Positions 1 through 7,520 of a DNA stretch of 30,817 nucleotides are shown in pieces (within the stretch, counting starts at the first letter, position 1; the number at the start of each line of letters is the position of its first letter). Source of the DNA: an uncultured Coriobacteriaceae bacterium. Its GTDB lineage: Bacteria; Actinomycetota; Coriobacteriia; Coriobacteriales; Atopobiaceae. The position numbers and the translations under genes were made by a program. The notes beneath the pieces were generated by a model. It was not told where the DNA came from. It was given only the letters and a program-made list of their open reading frames with translations, and made no database searches. Location of the stretch: NCBI GenBank assembly GCA_900549525.1, contig UWSJ01000009.1, positions 1 through 30,817 of the forward strand. Reading direction: 5' to 3'.

Positions 1-55
1 GCCGGCGTCTCGAGGGCGAGCCAGCACGTGCCCACGAGGGCCGTCGCGAAGGCGG
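1..55. repeat. 55-base perfect direct repeat, copy 1
   Basis: Bases 1-55 are identical to 2152-2206; the match decays just after (a C/T mismatch at 56, then more). Both copies encode the first membrane segment of neighbouring paralogous genes. The copy may extend to the left of the window. Confidence 0.9.
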
Positions 56-134
56 CGTCGAGCCCTGCGAGCGCGACGCGAGGTGCCAGTCGAAGCCTCT
101 CCGACCGCTGTTGCGGAGTCAGTTCGTGTTTCAC
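1..134 (-). CDS. Partial membrane-bound alkaline-phosphatase-superfamily (sulfatase-like) protein, N-terminus only
   Basis: Only the first 44 or so codons are inside the window; the rest lies beyond base 1. I placed the start at GTG (134-132) because GGAGGAG sits just upstream at good spacing; an in-frame ATG at 149-147 would put that ribosome binding site inside the coding region. The visible peptide, with FATALVGTCWLALETP as its core, matches the N-terminus of the complete gene at 204-2258 almost residue for residue, and the underlying DNA is identical over 55 bases. It is therefore a tandem paralogue of that sulfatase-like membrane enzyme and probably the next gene of the same operon. Its catalytic domain cannot be seen, so function is by analogy only. 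Confidence 0.7.
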   Translation of the reverse strand, partial: MKHELTPQQRSERLRLAPRVALAGLDAAFATALVGTCWLALETP

Positions 135-150
135 GGTCTCCTCCTCCATG

Positions 151-188
151 GCGAGGGCCCCACCGCCATAGGGCAGCGGGGCCCTCGC
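151..188 (-). other. Intergenic inverted repeat between the two sulfatase-like paralogues
   Basis: GCGAGGGCCCC (151-161) pairs perfectly with GGGGCCCTCGC (178-188), an 11-bp stem with a 16-base loop. Reading the minus strand it follows the stop of the 204-2258 gene and ends about 17 bases before the next start codon. No U-tract follows, so it is not a classical terminator; a processing, stabilising or partial-termination stem inside the operon is more likely. Confidence 0.6.
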
Positions 189-203
189 CTTTGGTGTTCC
201 TGT

Positions 204-2258
204 TTAGTGGATTGGGATGGCGTGCCCGGTGTCATGCCAACTTGAGAAGTCGAGCTCCGGTCCGTCAACCTCCCATATGCGCTCGGCGTAGTCACCCTTG
301 CTGTCGCTGTCGGTCCAGAAGAAGATACGCTTCCTGGGGGCATCGGGGACGTCGAACACCGTGGGGCCTGCAGGGTCGGCGCCCGTGGCGGCGCGCACGG
401 TCGAGGGGATGTCGAGGTGGCCCGTGGGGACGTCGGAGGTCGAGTACGGCTTCGAGGCATCGGCGCCCGCGGGCTTCACGAGAAGCATGGGCGCGGTCGG
501 CGATGAGAGGTTGTTGGCGAGGTACCACTCCCCGTGGTCGGCCGTGACGATGATGGTGCTCTGGTCGTAGACGCCAAGCTCCTTGAGCTGGCGAAGGTAC
601 TCGTTGACGATCTCGATCGAACCGATGCTCTGGCGCTCGAGCGTGGAGTTCTCGCCGGCGGGCATGGGGTTGCCGTGCTCGTCCATCGTGTAGGGCCCGT
701 GCGCTCCGGAGAGGTGGATGATGCGGTAGGCGCCACCCTCGGCCGTGTCGTCCGCCTTGAGAGTCTGGGACTTGAGCTTGGCAAAGTAGGAGGGGTCGTC
801 GATGACGTAGGGCGTCTGATCGGGCGCGGCCTTGTCCTGCGCGACGACGCCCTGGTTCAGCGCGTCGGTGTAAAAGCGGAACTGCGGCTTGAGCACCCAA
901 GGGAGGTTGCGGTACAGAACGCCCTTTCCAAGGGTCTTGGCGATCTTGAGCGCGCCGGTCGTCTGGGGCCTTATGTCATGGACGTTGATGGTCTGGTTCA
1001 GGAGGGGCTTGTCCTGGCCCTCGAAGCCCTTGCCGATGGAGCTGGGGTCGGAGTAGACGCCGATGGAATAGCCCTGGCCCTGGACGTCGTCGAGGAGGTT
1101 GTGCTGCGTGAACCAGCTGCGAACCGTTTGTGCCGTGAACTCGGGCTCGTCGGGCGAGAGGCCGTGGCCCGTGACGAGGAAGGGCACGCCGTAGCGCGTG
1201 GGGATCATCGACCCAACTGAGTTCCGGAAGTACGTGAACCCGTCAAACTCGTCGAGGAGGTGCGGGTCGTCCGCAAGGTCTGCCTCGAGGTACTTGGTGT
1301 CAAAGGTGTCGAGGATGAAGATGATGACGTTGCTCTTGGGCGAGACATCCATCAGCCCCTCCTCGGTCACGAAGGGGCGGTCGAAGTCGGACGCGTGGGC
1401 GGAGATCGTCATGCCCATGCTGACCGCGGAGGTGAGTGCGAGCAGCAGACAAGCCACAACGGTGAAGCCCTTGAACGCAGAAGGGCGCTTGAGGGCGATT
1501 GTGATGACGGCGGCGATGGCCACGACCCACATGGCGGCCGACGCGACGGTGAGCTTCGTGAAGTCGTCCCAGTTGACGGGCTGGCCATCGGCCGCGGGCA
1601 GCCCGGTGTTGAAGAAGAGTGCCTGGAACAGCGCCGCAATGCCTACGGCCGTGATAAGCGCGAGCACGATGTCATAGACGCGGCCGCGCAGTGCGGAGAG
1701 CACGAGGGCGCCCGCGACGGCGAAGCAAACGGCAAAGAGCGTCAGCGGCTGCCAGACGTCGGCGGGGGAGAACAGCAGCGCCGAGGCATTGGTGGCGACG
1801 ATCTCGAGCGGGGCGGCCATAAAGGTCGTGAAACCGAACATGACGGTCACGAGCAGGGCGAGGGCGAAGCGGGCGCCCCACGGGAGTTTCTGAGGGCGCT
1901 CCTTGCCCTGAAGCTCGCGCTCGGCGCGCGCCTGGGAGGTGGCCTCCTCGAGCGCCGCCTCGTCGCCGGCCTCGACGCCGCGCACCGCGGGCTCGACGAC
2001 CTTGCCGGCGTTCTCGTCGATGTGCAGGATGCGCAGCAGGCCCCGCCGTGCCCGTCGCCACACGACGCCGAGCACCGCCGAGAGCGCCACGGCCACGCCC
2101 GCGAGCGCCTGGATCGTGTAGGTCATGACCGACGGGTCCACGTAGGCGAGCGCCGGCGTCTCGAGGGCGAGCCAGCACGTGCCCACGAGGGCCGTCGCGA
2201 AGGCGGTGTCAAAGGCGGCGAGTGCGATGCGCGCCCCCAGATTCTTAGTGGGCCTCAT
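204..2258 (-). CDS. Membrane-bound alkaline-phosphatase-superfamily protein (sulfatase / LTA-synthase-like)
   Basis: 684 residues. The N-terminal half (about 12-283) holds roughly seven hydrophobic segments with a charged cytoplasmic stretch near 68-125. A sulfatase-type domain follows from about 309: metal-site strand NVIIFILDTFD with D317, a candidate nucleophile T354 in MIPTRYGVPFLVTG, H520 in SGAHGPY, and D574/H575 in TADHGEW. This layout (membrane helices, then an outward-facing catalytic domain) is that of lipoteichoic acid synthases and phosphoethanolamine transferases, so transfer of a phospho-group to a surface polymer is plausible; hydrolysis of a sulfate or phosphate ester is the alternative. 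AAGGAGG precedes the ATG and lies inside the end of the YidC-TagF gene, which this gene overlaps by 14 bases, so translation is probably coupled. A paralogue follows downstream at 1-134. Confidence 0.85.
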   Translation of the reverse strand: MRPTKNLGARIALAAFDTAFATALVGTCWLALETPALAYVDPSVMTYTIQALAGVAVALSAVLGVVWRRARRGLLRILHIDENAGKVVEPAVRGVEAGDEAALEEATSQARAERELQGKERPQKLPWGARFALALLVTVMFGFTTFMAAPLEIVATNASALLFSPADVWQPLTLFAVCFAVAGALVLSALRGRVYDIVLALITAVGIAALFQALFFNTGLPAADGQPVNWDDFTKLTVASAAMWVVAIAAVITIALKRPSAFKGFTVVACLLLALTSAVSMGMTISAHASDFDRPFVTEEGLMDVSPKSNVIIFILDTFDTKYLEADLADDPHLLDEFDGFTYFRNSVGSMIPTRYGVPFLVTGHGLSPDEPEFTAQTVRSWFTQHNLLDDVQGQGYSIGVYSDPSSIGKGFEGQDKPLLNQTINVHDIRPQTTGALKIAKTLGKGVLYRNLPWVLKPQFRFYTDALNQGVVAQDKAAPDQTPYVIDDPSYFAKLKSQTLKADDTAEGGAYRIIHLSGAHGPYTMDEHGNPMPAGENSTLERQSIGSIEIVNEYLRQLKELGVYDQSTIIVTADHGEWYLANNLSSPTAPMLLVKPAGADASKPYSTSDVPTGHLDIPSTVRAATGADPAGPTVFDVPDAPRKRIFFWTDSDSKGDYAERIWEVDGPELDFSSWHDTGHAIPIH
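2152..2206. repeat. 55-base perfect direct repeat, copy 2
   Basis: Identical to bases 1-55. It lies in the 5' coding region of the sulfatase-like gene at 204-2258, in the same place as copy 1 lies in its paralogue, pointing to recent duplication or gene conversion. Confidence 0.9.
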
Positions 2259-4236
2259 CGGTGGCCTCCTTGGCGTTACGCTTCGAGGCCTCGCCGACCC
2301 CGCCCTTCTCGTCCTCGCCGTCCTTTGTCGCGACGGCGTCGCCGGTGCGCTTGGCCTGCTGCGCGAGCATCGTGTCGAGCAGGAACCTGCCGGCGTTCTC
2401 GCCGCCGTGCCCGAGGTTGAACACGGTGCGCTCGCGCACCTCGCGGATCCGCTCGGCCCATTGCGTCGCGTCGTCCACGAGCTCGTGGGCCACGTCGGCG
2501 ATGCCGGGAAGGTCGGCGACCTCCACCCCGCGGCCGATCTCGCGGCGCAGGGAGATGTCGGTCGGCTCGATGCCGAGCTTCTCCCAGTCGGGGTTGGCCA
2601 CGCGCATCGGCGTGTTGATGAGCAGCGACGGCTTCAGGGTGATGAACGAGAACTCGAGGTAGATGCTCGACCAGTCGGTGATGATGACGTCGGCATCGTA
2701 GATGGACTCGTTGGAGGAGAAGTCCTGGTCAAGGCTCAGGAGCTCCTTGGGCTGGTCGGCCAGGGCCGCGCACAGGGCCTCCCAGCGCGGGCGATAGCGC
2801 TTGAGGTACTCGGGGTGCGGGCGCACGATGACGTGGAAGCCGCCAGCGATGAGCGGGCGGATCGTCTCGAGGCCGCACAGGTCGAGCAGGTTGTCCTCCT
2901 GCCACGACGGGGCGATGAGCACGACGGGGCGGTCGTGATGGGGCTTCGGGCGCGCGTCGTACTCGGCGATCTGGCGGTCGAGCAGGTCGTAGCCGCACTC
3001 GACCATGTGCTTGGCCGGCAGGCCGTTCATCTGCTCGAGGCGACGGATCTCGCGAACCTGGTGGGGGCCCACGGACAGCATCGCGTCGTAGTGGTCGTAG
3101 CAGTGCTCGGCCGCCGTGAGGAACATGCTGGTCATGTGGTGCGGCATGTGGACGTACTTTACGTCCTTGCGCACGTAGGAGCGCTTGATGTAGTAGTTGT
3201 CGAGGTCGTCGAGGGTGAGGACCACCACGTCGGCGTCCATCTTCATCATGAGGGTGATCGCGCGCTTCTCGCCGACGTAGTACGGCATGATGCGCGGCTG
3301 CTCCTTGGCGAGCTCGAAGATCTTGTCCGTGGCGTCGTTGGTGACGTAGTGGATGCGGGCGTTGGAGTGGGCGAGCAGCCACTCGATGGCGCCCTGGAAG
3401 TACTTGTAGTAGCCGCTGCGCTCGGAGTAGAAGACGATGTGCTTGTCGACCGTCCCGAAGAAGCGCTTGTAGTCGGCCTTCTCGCGCTTGGCGAGGGGGT
3501 CGGGGCGCCACCAGGGGCCCTTCTTCTTGGAGAGCGAGTTGAGCTGCTCGAGCTCGGCCTTGCTGGCCTCGAGCTCCTCGTAGTCGACGAAGCGCTTGGG
3601 GTTTACGATGACGTTGCAGAGCACCTGCACGAGGATGGACATGAGGTTGGAGCAGATCCAGTAGAAGGCCATGCCTGCGGCCACGTAGATGCCGAGCACG
3701 AACGACAGGGCCACGGAGATGCCGTTGGTCGTGTTCTTCTCGAGGCGGGTCTGCTCCTTCTGGAGCGGGTTGATGCGGTTGGACGCCTCGCCCATGATGA
3801 CGGCGGACAGGGCCGCGAGGAAGGGCATGACCCACGCGAGGCCGCCGTCGGTGGCGGGCACGAGGCCGAGGAACTCGGTGCCGGGCGCGCCGTGGTCCGT
3901 GACGCCGTGGATGACCTCGACGAGGCCGAACAGGATGATGACCTGCACCGCGAGGGGCACGAGCGACAGCATCGGGTGGTAGTGGTACTCCTTGTTGAGC
4001 CGGGTCTGGCGCTCGCCGATCGTCTCGGCGTCGCCGAAGTACTGCACCTTGACGCGGTTGAGCGCGGGCATGATGCGCACCATGACGATGCTGTTGTACT
4101 GGCACCACAGGGCCAGCGGCATGAGCACGACCTTGATGATGAGGGTGAAGAGCGCAATCGACGCCCACCAGTTGCCTGTCAGGTCATAGCAGGGCTGCAT
4201 GACGTGGGAGAAGAGCTGCGCGAGGGCATCGAGCAT
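2245..4236 (-). CDS. Fusion of YidC/Oxa1 membrane insertase with CDP-glycerol glycerophosphotransferase (TagF-like)
   Basis: 663 residues from the ATG at 4236, chosen because AAAGGAG lies 7 bases upstream; a GTG-type start 14 codons earlier has no such site. Residues about 1-215 are a YidC/Oxa1 core with five membrane segments; TM1 carries K35 where Gram-positive YidC proteins have a conserved groove arginine, and no lipobox or long N-terminal domain is present. A charged linker (about 216-262) leads to a CDP-glycerol:polyglycerophosphate transferase domain (about 265-625) with RPHPEY at 472-477 and DWSSIYLEF at 521-529, both typical of TagF/TarF enzymes that polymerise teichoic acid. The tail 630-663 is charged and probably disordered. 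It lies between the licB-like gene and a sulfatase-like gene it overlaps. YidC modules normally stand alone, so the insertase half may now serve as a membrane anchor or partner channel for the polymerase; that is inference. Confidence 0.9.
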   Translation of the reverse strand: MLDALAQLFSHVMQPCYDLTGNWWASIALFTLIIKVVLMPLALWCQYNSIVMVRIMPALNRVKVQYFGDAETIGERQTRLNKEYHYHPMLSLVPLAVQVIILFGLVEVIHGVTDHGAPGTEFLGLVPATDGGLAWVMPFLAALSAVIMGEASNRINPLQKEQTRLEKNTTNGISVALSFVLGIYVAAGMAFYWICSNLMSILVQVLCNVIVNPKRFVDYEELEASKAELEQLNSLSKKKGPWWRPDPLAKREKADYKRFFGTVDKHIVFYSERSGYYKYFQGAIEWLLAHSNARIHYVTNDATDKIFELAKEQPRIMPYYVGEKRAITLMMKMDADVVVLTLDDLDNYYIKRSYVRKDVKYVHMPHHMTSMFLTAAEHCYDHYDAMLSVGPHQVREIRRLEQMNGLPAKHMVECGYDLLDRQIAEYDARPKPHHDRPVVLIAPSWQEDNLLDLCGLETIRPLIAGGFHVIVRPHPEYLKRYRPRWEALCAALADQPKELLSLDQDFSSNESIYDADVIITDWSSIYLEFSFITLKPSLLINTPMRVANPDWEKLGIEPTDISLRREIGRGVEVADLPGIADVAHELVDDATQWAERIREVRERTVFNLGHGGENAGRFLLDTMLAQQAKRTGDAVATKDGEDEKGGVGEASKRNAKEATDEAH

Positions 4237-4279
4237 GGGTCGCTCCTTTGTTCGCTCGAAAGCAACACGGGCACGCACG

Positions 4280-4319
4280 GCGGGACCCGTCCGGCCGAAA
4301 AACGGCAGACGGGTCCCGC
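4280..4319 (-). other. Strong intergenic hairpin upstream of the YidC-TagF fusion gene
   Basis: GCGGGACCCGTC (4280-4291) pairs perfectly with GACGGGTCCCGC (4308-4319), 12 bp, with a smaller GCCG/CGGC pair around AAAAA in the loop. On the minus strand it follows the licB-like stop by about 90 bases and ends about 44 bases before the YidC-TagF start. There is no U-tract, so it may be a weak terminator, an attenuator or an mRNA-stability stem. The 173-base gap contains no convincing promoter. Confidence 0.6.
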
Positions 4320-4409
4320 ACAGCGACTTTCAAGTCTATTACAGGAAGCATACAGAGCCCTTGCGAAGCGCCGCCTTGTGTGCATTCCGAGGAACGACCA
4401 CATCGGCCT

Positions 4410-5354
4410 TTACGCCGCGCGGCGTCGGCGTCCGAACAGCTCGCCCCAGTCGCAGGCGGCCAGGATCGTGCCGGCGAGGATCACCTCGCAGCACAGAAGC
4501 GTCGCCGTCGTGGGCACGCTGCCCTGCAGGACGAAGCCAAAGGCCACCGCCCAGGCCGAGTAGGACACGTTGAGCGCCATGGCCCGTGACGCGCCGATGG
4601 TCGAGATGCCCTTGTAGTACAGCAGGTAGGACGCCGCACCCGCGAGGCCCGACAGGGCCACGACGCCCGTGGCCGCGCTTGGCATGGCGCTTCCCACGAA
4701 GCCCCATGCGCCAAAGAGCGGCACCACGGCCACGGCGTAGACGAGCGCCGACGAGGTCTCGCGGATCTGCAGGGCCGTCTCGTCGTCCACGGCGTCGTCG
4801 CGCATGCCCCAGGCGCACAGCACGGCCTCCGAGCCCCAGCCCGCCACGGTGAGCGCCGCGCCAAGCAGCCCCAGCGCGGGGTTACCCAGCTCGCTCTGGC
4901 CGGCAGAGATGAGGCCCATCGCCATGACGCCCGCGAGCCCGACGCCCAGCGCCACGAGCTGGCCTCTGCCCATGCGCTCCTTGAGCAGCACGTAGGAGAG
5001 GAAGGCGCCAAACGCAGGGTAGAAGGCCGAGATGATGGCCGTGTACGCCGGTCCGATGTTGTTGATCGCCAAGACGTAGCCCGTCATGCCGATGGGGCCG
5101 CCCAGCAGCGCGCCCGCGACGACCACGAGGCCGCTGCGCGTCCTGAGCGCGCGCCAGGTGTCGGCGAGACGACCCTTGAGGGCCATGCGCGCGAACAGCC
5201 AGATGGCGCAGAAGGCGTCGTGGAGAAAGGCCCCGGCGATCGCGGCGAAGGCGACGGCCTCGGCGGTGCCCACGTAGGGGCCCATGCCGAGCGCGATGCC
5301 CAGGATGACGGTGTCGAGGCCCCACAGGATGCCGCTGCCGAGTCCGTAGCGCAT
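4410..5354 (-). CDS. licB: LicB-like choline permease (DMT/EamA superfamily)
   Basis: 314 residues, about ten membrane helices arranged as two EamA halves. The stretch GGPIGMTGYVLAINNIGPAY followed by TAIISAFYPAFGAFLSY and LLKE is the conserved core of LicB proteins, which import choline for phosphocholine decoration of surface polymers in Streptococcus pneumoniae and Haemophilus influenzae. It starts 3 bases after the stop of the LicC/LicA fusion, and its ribosome binding site AAGGAG overlaps the end of that gene, so the two are co-transcribed and probably co-translated. That neighbourhood is what favours choline as substrate over the many other DMT substrates. The C-terminus ends in a short arginine-rich cytoplasmic tail. 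Confidence 0.88.
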   Translation of the reverse strand: MRYGLGSGILWGLDTVILGIALGMGPYVGTAEAVAFAAIAGAFLHDAFCAIWLFARMALKGRLADTWRALRTRSGLVVVAGALLGGPIGMTGYVLAINNIGPAYTAIISAFYPAFGAFLSYVLLKERMGRGQLVALGVGLAGVMAMGLISAGQSELGNPALGLLGAALTVAGWGSEAVLCAWGMRDDAVDDETALQIRETSSALVYAVAVVPLFGAWGFVGSAMPSAATGVVALSGLAGAASYLLYYKGISTIGASRAMALNVSYSAWAVAFGFVLQGSVPTTATLLCCEVILAGTILAACDWGELFGRRRRAA

Positions 5355-5357
5355 GGG

Positions 5358-7127
5358 TTACTCCTTCTCGTAAAGGGCGAGCGTCGCGTCGAGGTAGCGG
5401 TCGGCGTAGCGGTAGTAGATGTAGAGCCACTCGTCGACGAAGTCCCCCTCGGCCTCCTTGAGCAGGCTCCACAGGTACCAGCACCAGCCGGCGAGCTGGA
5501 TGTGGGCGAGGTTGTGGCGGCGCTCCTCGGCCGTGGGCGTGCGGCCGAAGTAGGCGGCCAGCGCGTGGTCCACCTCGTCGGGCTCGAGCTGGCAGCACAC
5601 GCAGAAGGTGCCGAAGTCGTTGGCGTAGTCGCTCATGCCGGCGTACTCCCAGTCGATCAGGTAGTAGGTGCCGTCCTGGTCGATGAGGAAGTTGAGGGCG
5701 AAGAAGTCGTTGTGGCACAGACAGACGGGTGCGTGGTCGGCCTTGACGTGGGCCTCGAGGCGGTCGACCTTCTCGGCCATCTCGGCAAAGCCCTTGATGT
5801 CGATGGGGCCGCGCTGGCGCAACAGGTGCTCGTAGCGCCGGGCCTCATCGTAGAAGTCGAAGTGGCGCTCCACGGTGACGTCCGTGTCGTGGAGGGCGTG
5901 GGCGATCTGCATGGCGCGCTCGACCTGCGCCGGGTCGTGCGGGTCAAGGTTCTTGCAGTTGGGGATGAAGTGCGAGATCTTCCAGCCGCGCCTGGCGTCG
6001 CCGCAGATGAAGGTCTTGTCAATGCCGAGCCTGAAGGCCGCGCCCTGGGCGGCGAGCTCGCCCTGGCGGTCGATGAGCAGCTCGGTGCCCACGCCGGGAT
6101 GGCGGTAGACGTACTCGCCCGAGTCCGTCGCGAAGTGGCACGACAGGTTGGTGAGCCCCTGCTTGAGCGGGTAGACGTCATGGATCTCGTCACGCGAGCA
6201 GCCGAGTGCCTGGGTGATGTGGTCGAAGATGTCAGAGTCGATGTTGCTCAGGAAGTGCGGGTCGAAGGCGGTCAGCTCGTCGAGGGAGTCGAACTCGTTG
6301 ATGAAGCCGTCGGGGTAAGGGCGCACCTGCATGTCGAGCTCGTCGACGTGCTCGAGGAAGAGATCCTCCCACAGCTTGTCGGCGGTCTGGGGCAGGTCGT
6401 ACTCGGCTTCGAGGATCTGCGCGAAGCGCCGGGAGAAGGCGCGGTCAAAGTAGACGTGGCCGAGCATGTACCACGAGTCCTCGCCGCCGACGGTGGCGCC
6501 CGTGATGCGGTTCTCGGCACCGGTCGTGAGGCACCATTCCTTGGTGGGCCCCTCGGCGTACTGGGCGGCGTAGTAGGCGTGCCAGACGTAGGTCTCGAAG
6601 GGGTTGGCGACGAAGTAGTCGTCCGAGGAGCAGACGTAGGTGTTGGCGAGGCGGTCGCGCACGCACATGAGCGAGGAGTTGTTGTTGCGCGAGGCGTACT
6701 CCTTGTTGACGACGAGGCTGACGCCAAACTTGTCGGCAAGGTAGAAGAAGTGCTCCTTCTTGTAGCCAAGCACGACGGTGATGTCGTCGATGCCGGCCGC
6801 CTGGAGCTGCTTGATCTGGCGCTCGATGAGAACCTCCCCGCGGACCCTGAGCAGGCCCTTGGGCTTCTCGTACGAGATGGGGGCAAAGCGACTCGAGAGA
6901 CCGGCCGCCATGATGATGGCGTTGTCGACCTTGTAGGGGGCCAGTGCCGTGCGGCCGACGGCGGTGGGTGCGCCATCGGCGAGGTAGCCGAGGTTCGCAA
7001 GCTCCTTGTGGGCGGTGTTGACGCTGCCGAGGGAGAGGTCTGTGCGGGCTGCGGTGCCTCGTTGACTGGTGTCGGCGTGCTGGAGGAGATCGCATAGAAC
7101 GAGGAACTGCTTCTTTGTCAGGTCTAT
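5358..7127 (-). CDS. licC/licA: Winged-helix + CTP:phosphocholine cytidylyltransferase (LicC) + choline kinase (LicA) fusion
   Basis: Three parts. First, an N-terminal winged helix (DLTKKQFLVLCDLLQ, then a recognition region around SLGSVNTAHKELANLGYL). Second, a LicC-type nucleotidyltransferase with AAGLSSRFAPISYEKPKG as the nucleotide-binding loop. Third, a choline-kinase domain with the Brenner motif CHNDFFALNFL and metal-binding DWEYAG. It would make CDP-choline from choline, ATP and CTP in the cytoplasm. The only in-frame ATG is at 6911, but starting there removes beta-strand 1 (DNAII) of the nucleotidyltransferase and the whole winged helix. Upstream the frame stays open to a TAA at 7149-7151 with no ATG, GTG or TTG. 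AAAGGA (7140-7135) sits 7 bases before an ATA codon at 7127-7125, which I take as the start; a CTG at 7121-7119 is the alternative. From the ATA the product is 589 residues. It is first in the operon, just upstream of licB. Confidence 0.8.
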   Translation of the reverse strand: MDLTKKQFLVLCDLLQHADTSQRGTAARTDLSLGSVNTAHKELANLGYLADGAPTAVGRTALAPYKVDNAIIMAAGLSSRFAPISYEKPKGLLRVRGEVLIERQIKQLQAAGIDDITVVLGYKKEHFFYLADKFGVSLVVNKEYASRNNNSSLMCVRDRLANTYVCSSDDYFVANPFETYVWHAYYAAQYAEGPTKEWCLTTGAENRITGATVGGEDSWYMLGHVYFDRAFSRRFAQILEAEYDLPQTADKLWEDLFLEHVDELDMQVRPYPDGFINEFDSLDELTAFDPHFLSNIDSDIFDHITQALGCSRDEIHDVYPLKQGLTNLSCHFATDSGEYVYRHPGVGTELLIDRQGELAAQGAAFRLGIDKTFICGDARRGWKISHFIPNCKNLDPHDPAQVERAMQIAHALHDTDVTVERHFDFYDEARRYEHLLRQRGPIDIKGFAEMAEKVDRLEAHVKADHAPVCLCHNDFFALNFLIDQDGTYYLIDWEYAGMSDYANDFGTFCVCCQLEPDEVDHALAAYFGRTPTAEERRHNLAHIQLAGWCWYLWSLLKEAEGDFVDEWLYIYYRYADRYLDATLALYEKE

Positions 7128-7286
7128 GGGATATTCCTTTCCGTTTCTTTACAGTTAGCTGACAAACGAGGCTAGCACGGTGGAGTGCGGTGTTCAAGAT
7201 AAAATGGGGACGGAGGAAAAATGAACACTTGAATGGGGGGCTGTGGCGGCCGTGTGCGATGCGAGCCGTGAGCGGGATTGCACTAA
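7128..7286. other. Gene-free stretch with the leader of the choline operon
   Basis: Between the choline operon start and the eutH remnant I see no intact gene. On the minus strand, TTGAAC and TAGCCT spaced 17 bases apart (about 7197-7169) form only a weak promoter candidate; a short leader then leads to AAAGGA at 7140-7135. An in-frame stop (7149-7151) bounds the LicC/LicA reading frame. Confidence 0.35.
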
Positions 7287-7443
7287 ATCCGCGCGCTCGA
7301 GGTCTCCGGCGCCATCGGCATGATGCTCTGCGGCGCCTTCCCGATGGTCTGGCTCATCAAGCGCTACCTGGCTGGCCCGTCCCAGAAGCTGGGAGGTCTC
7401 GTGGGCCTCTCGAGCTACGCCGCGGCGGGCCTGCTCGCCGGCC
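7287..7443 (+). pseudogene. eutH: Remnant of an ethanolamine permease gene (eutH)
   Basis: Translation of frame 7287 onward gives RALEVSGAIGMMLCGAFPMV, then WLIKRYLAGPSQKLGGLVGL and SSYAAAGLLAGL. This lines up with the late membrane region of EutH, where the known protein has a RAIEVIGSI...LLGAYPMVLLL...GMVATL run. An in-frame TAA at 7284-7286 cuts it off upstream, the similarity stops at about 7443, and what follows does not resemble EutH. About 50 of some 400 residues remain and no other eut gene is nearby, so this is a fossil fragment that cannot make a transporter. Confidence 0.75.
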
Positions 7444-7520
7444 TGTGCTGTGGCGGGCGTTGCTCCAAGCCGTTTTTCCAATTGATGGAGCGAGGCGGCC
7501 GACTCAATTCGGGTCTGCTA

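Noticed and set aside
2179..4563. 794-codon open frame on the plus strand
   Set aside because: It lies wholly antisense to the YidC-TagF and neighbouring genes; its product is a His/Val/Glu/Leu-rich low-complexity chain typical of the mirror frame of GC-rich coding DNA.
5220..7097. 625-codon open frame on the plus strand
   Set aside because: Antisense shadow of the LicC/LicA fusion; no recognisable domain or start signal.
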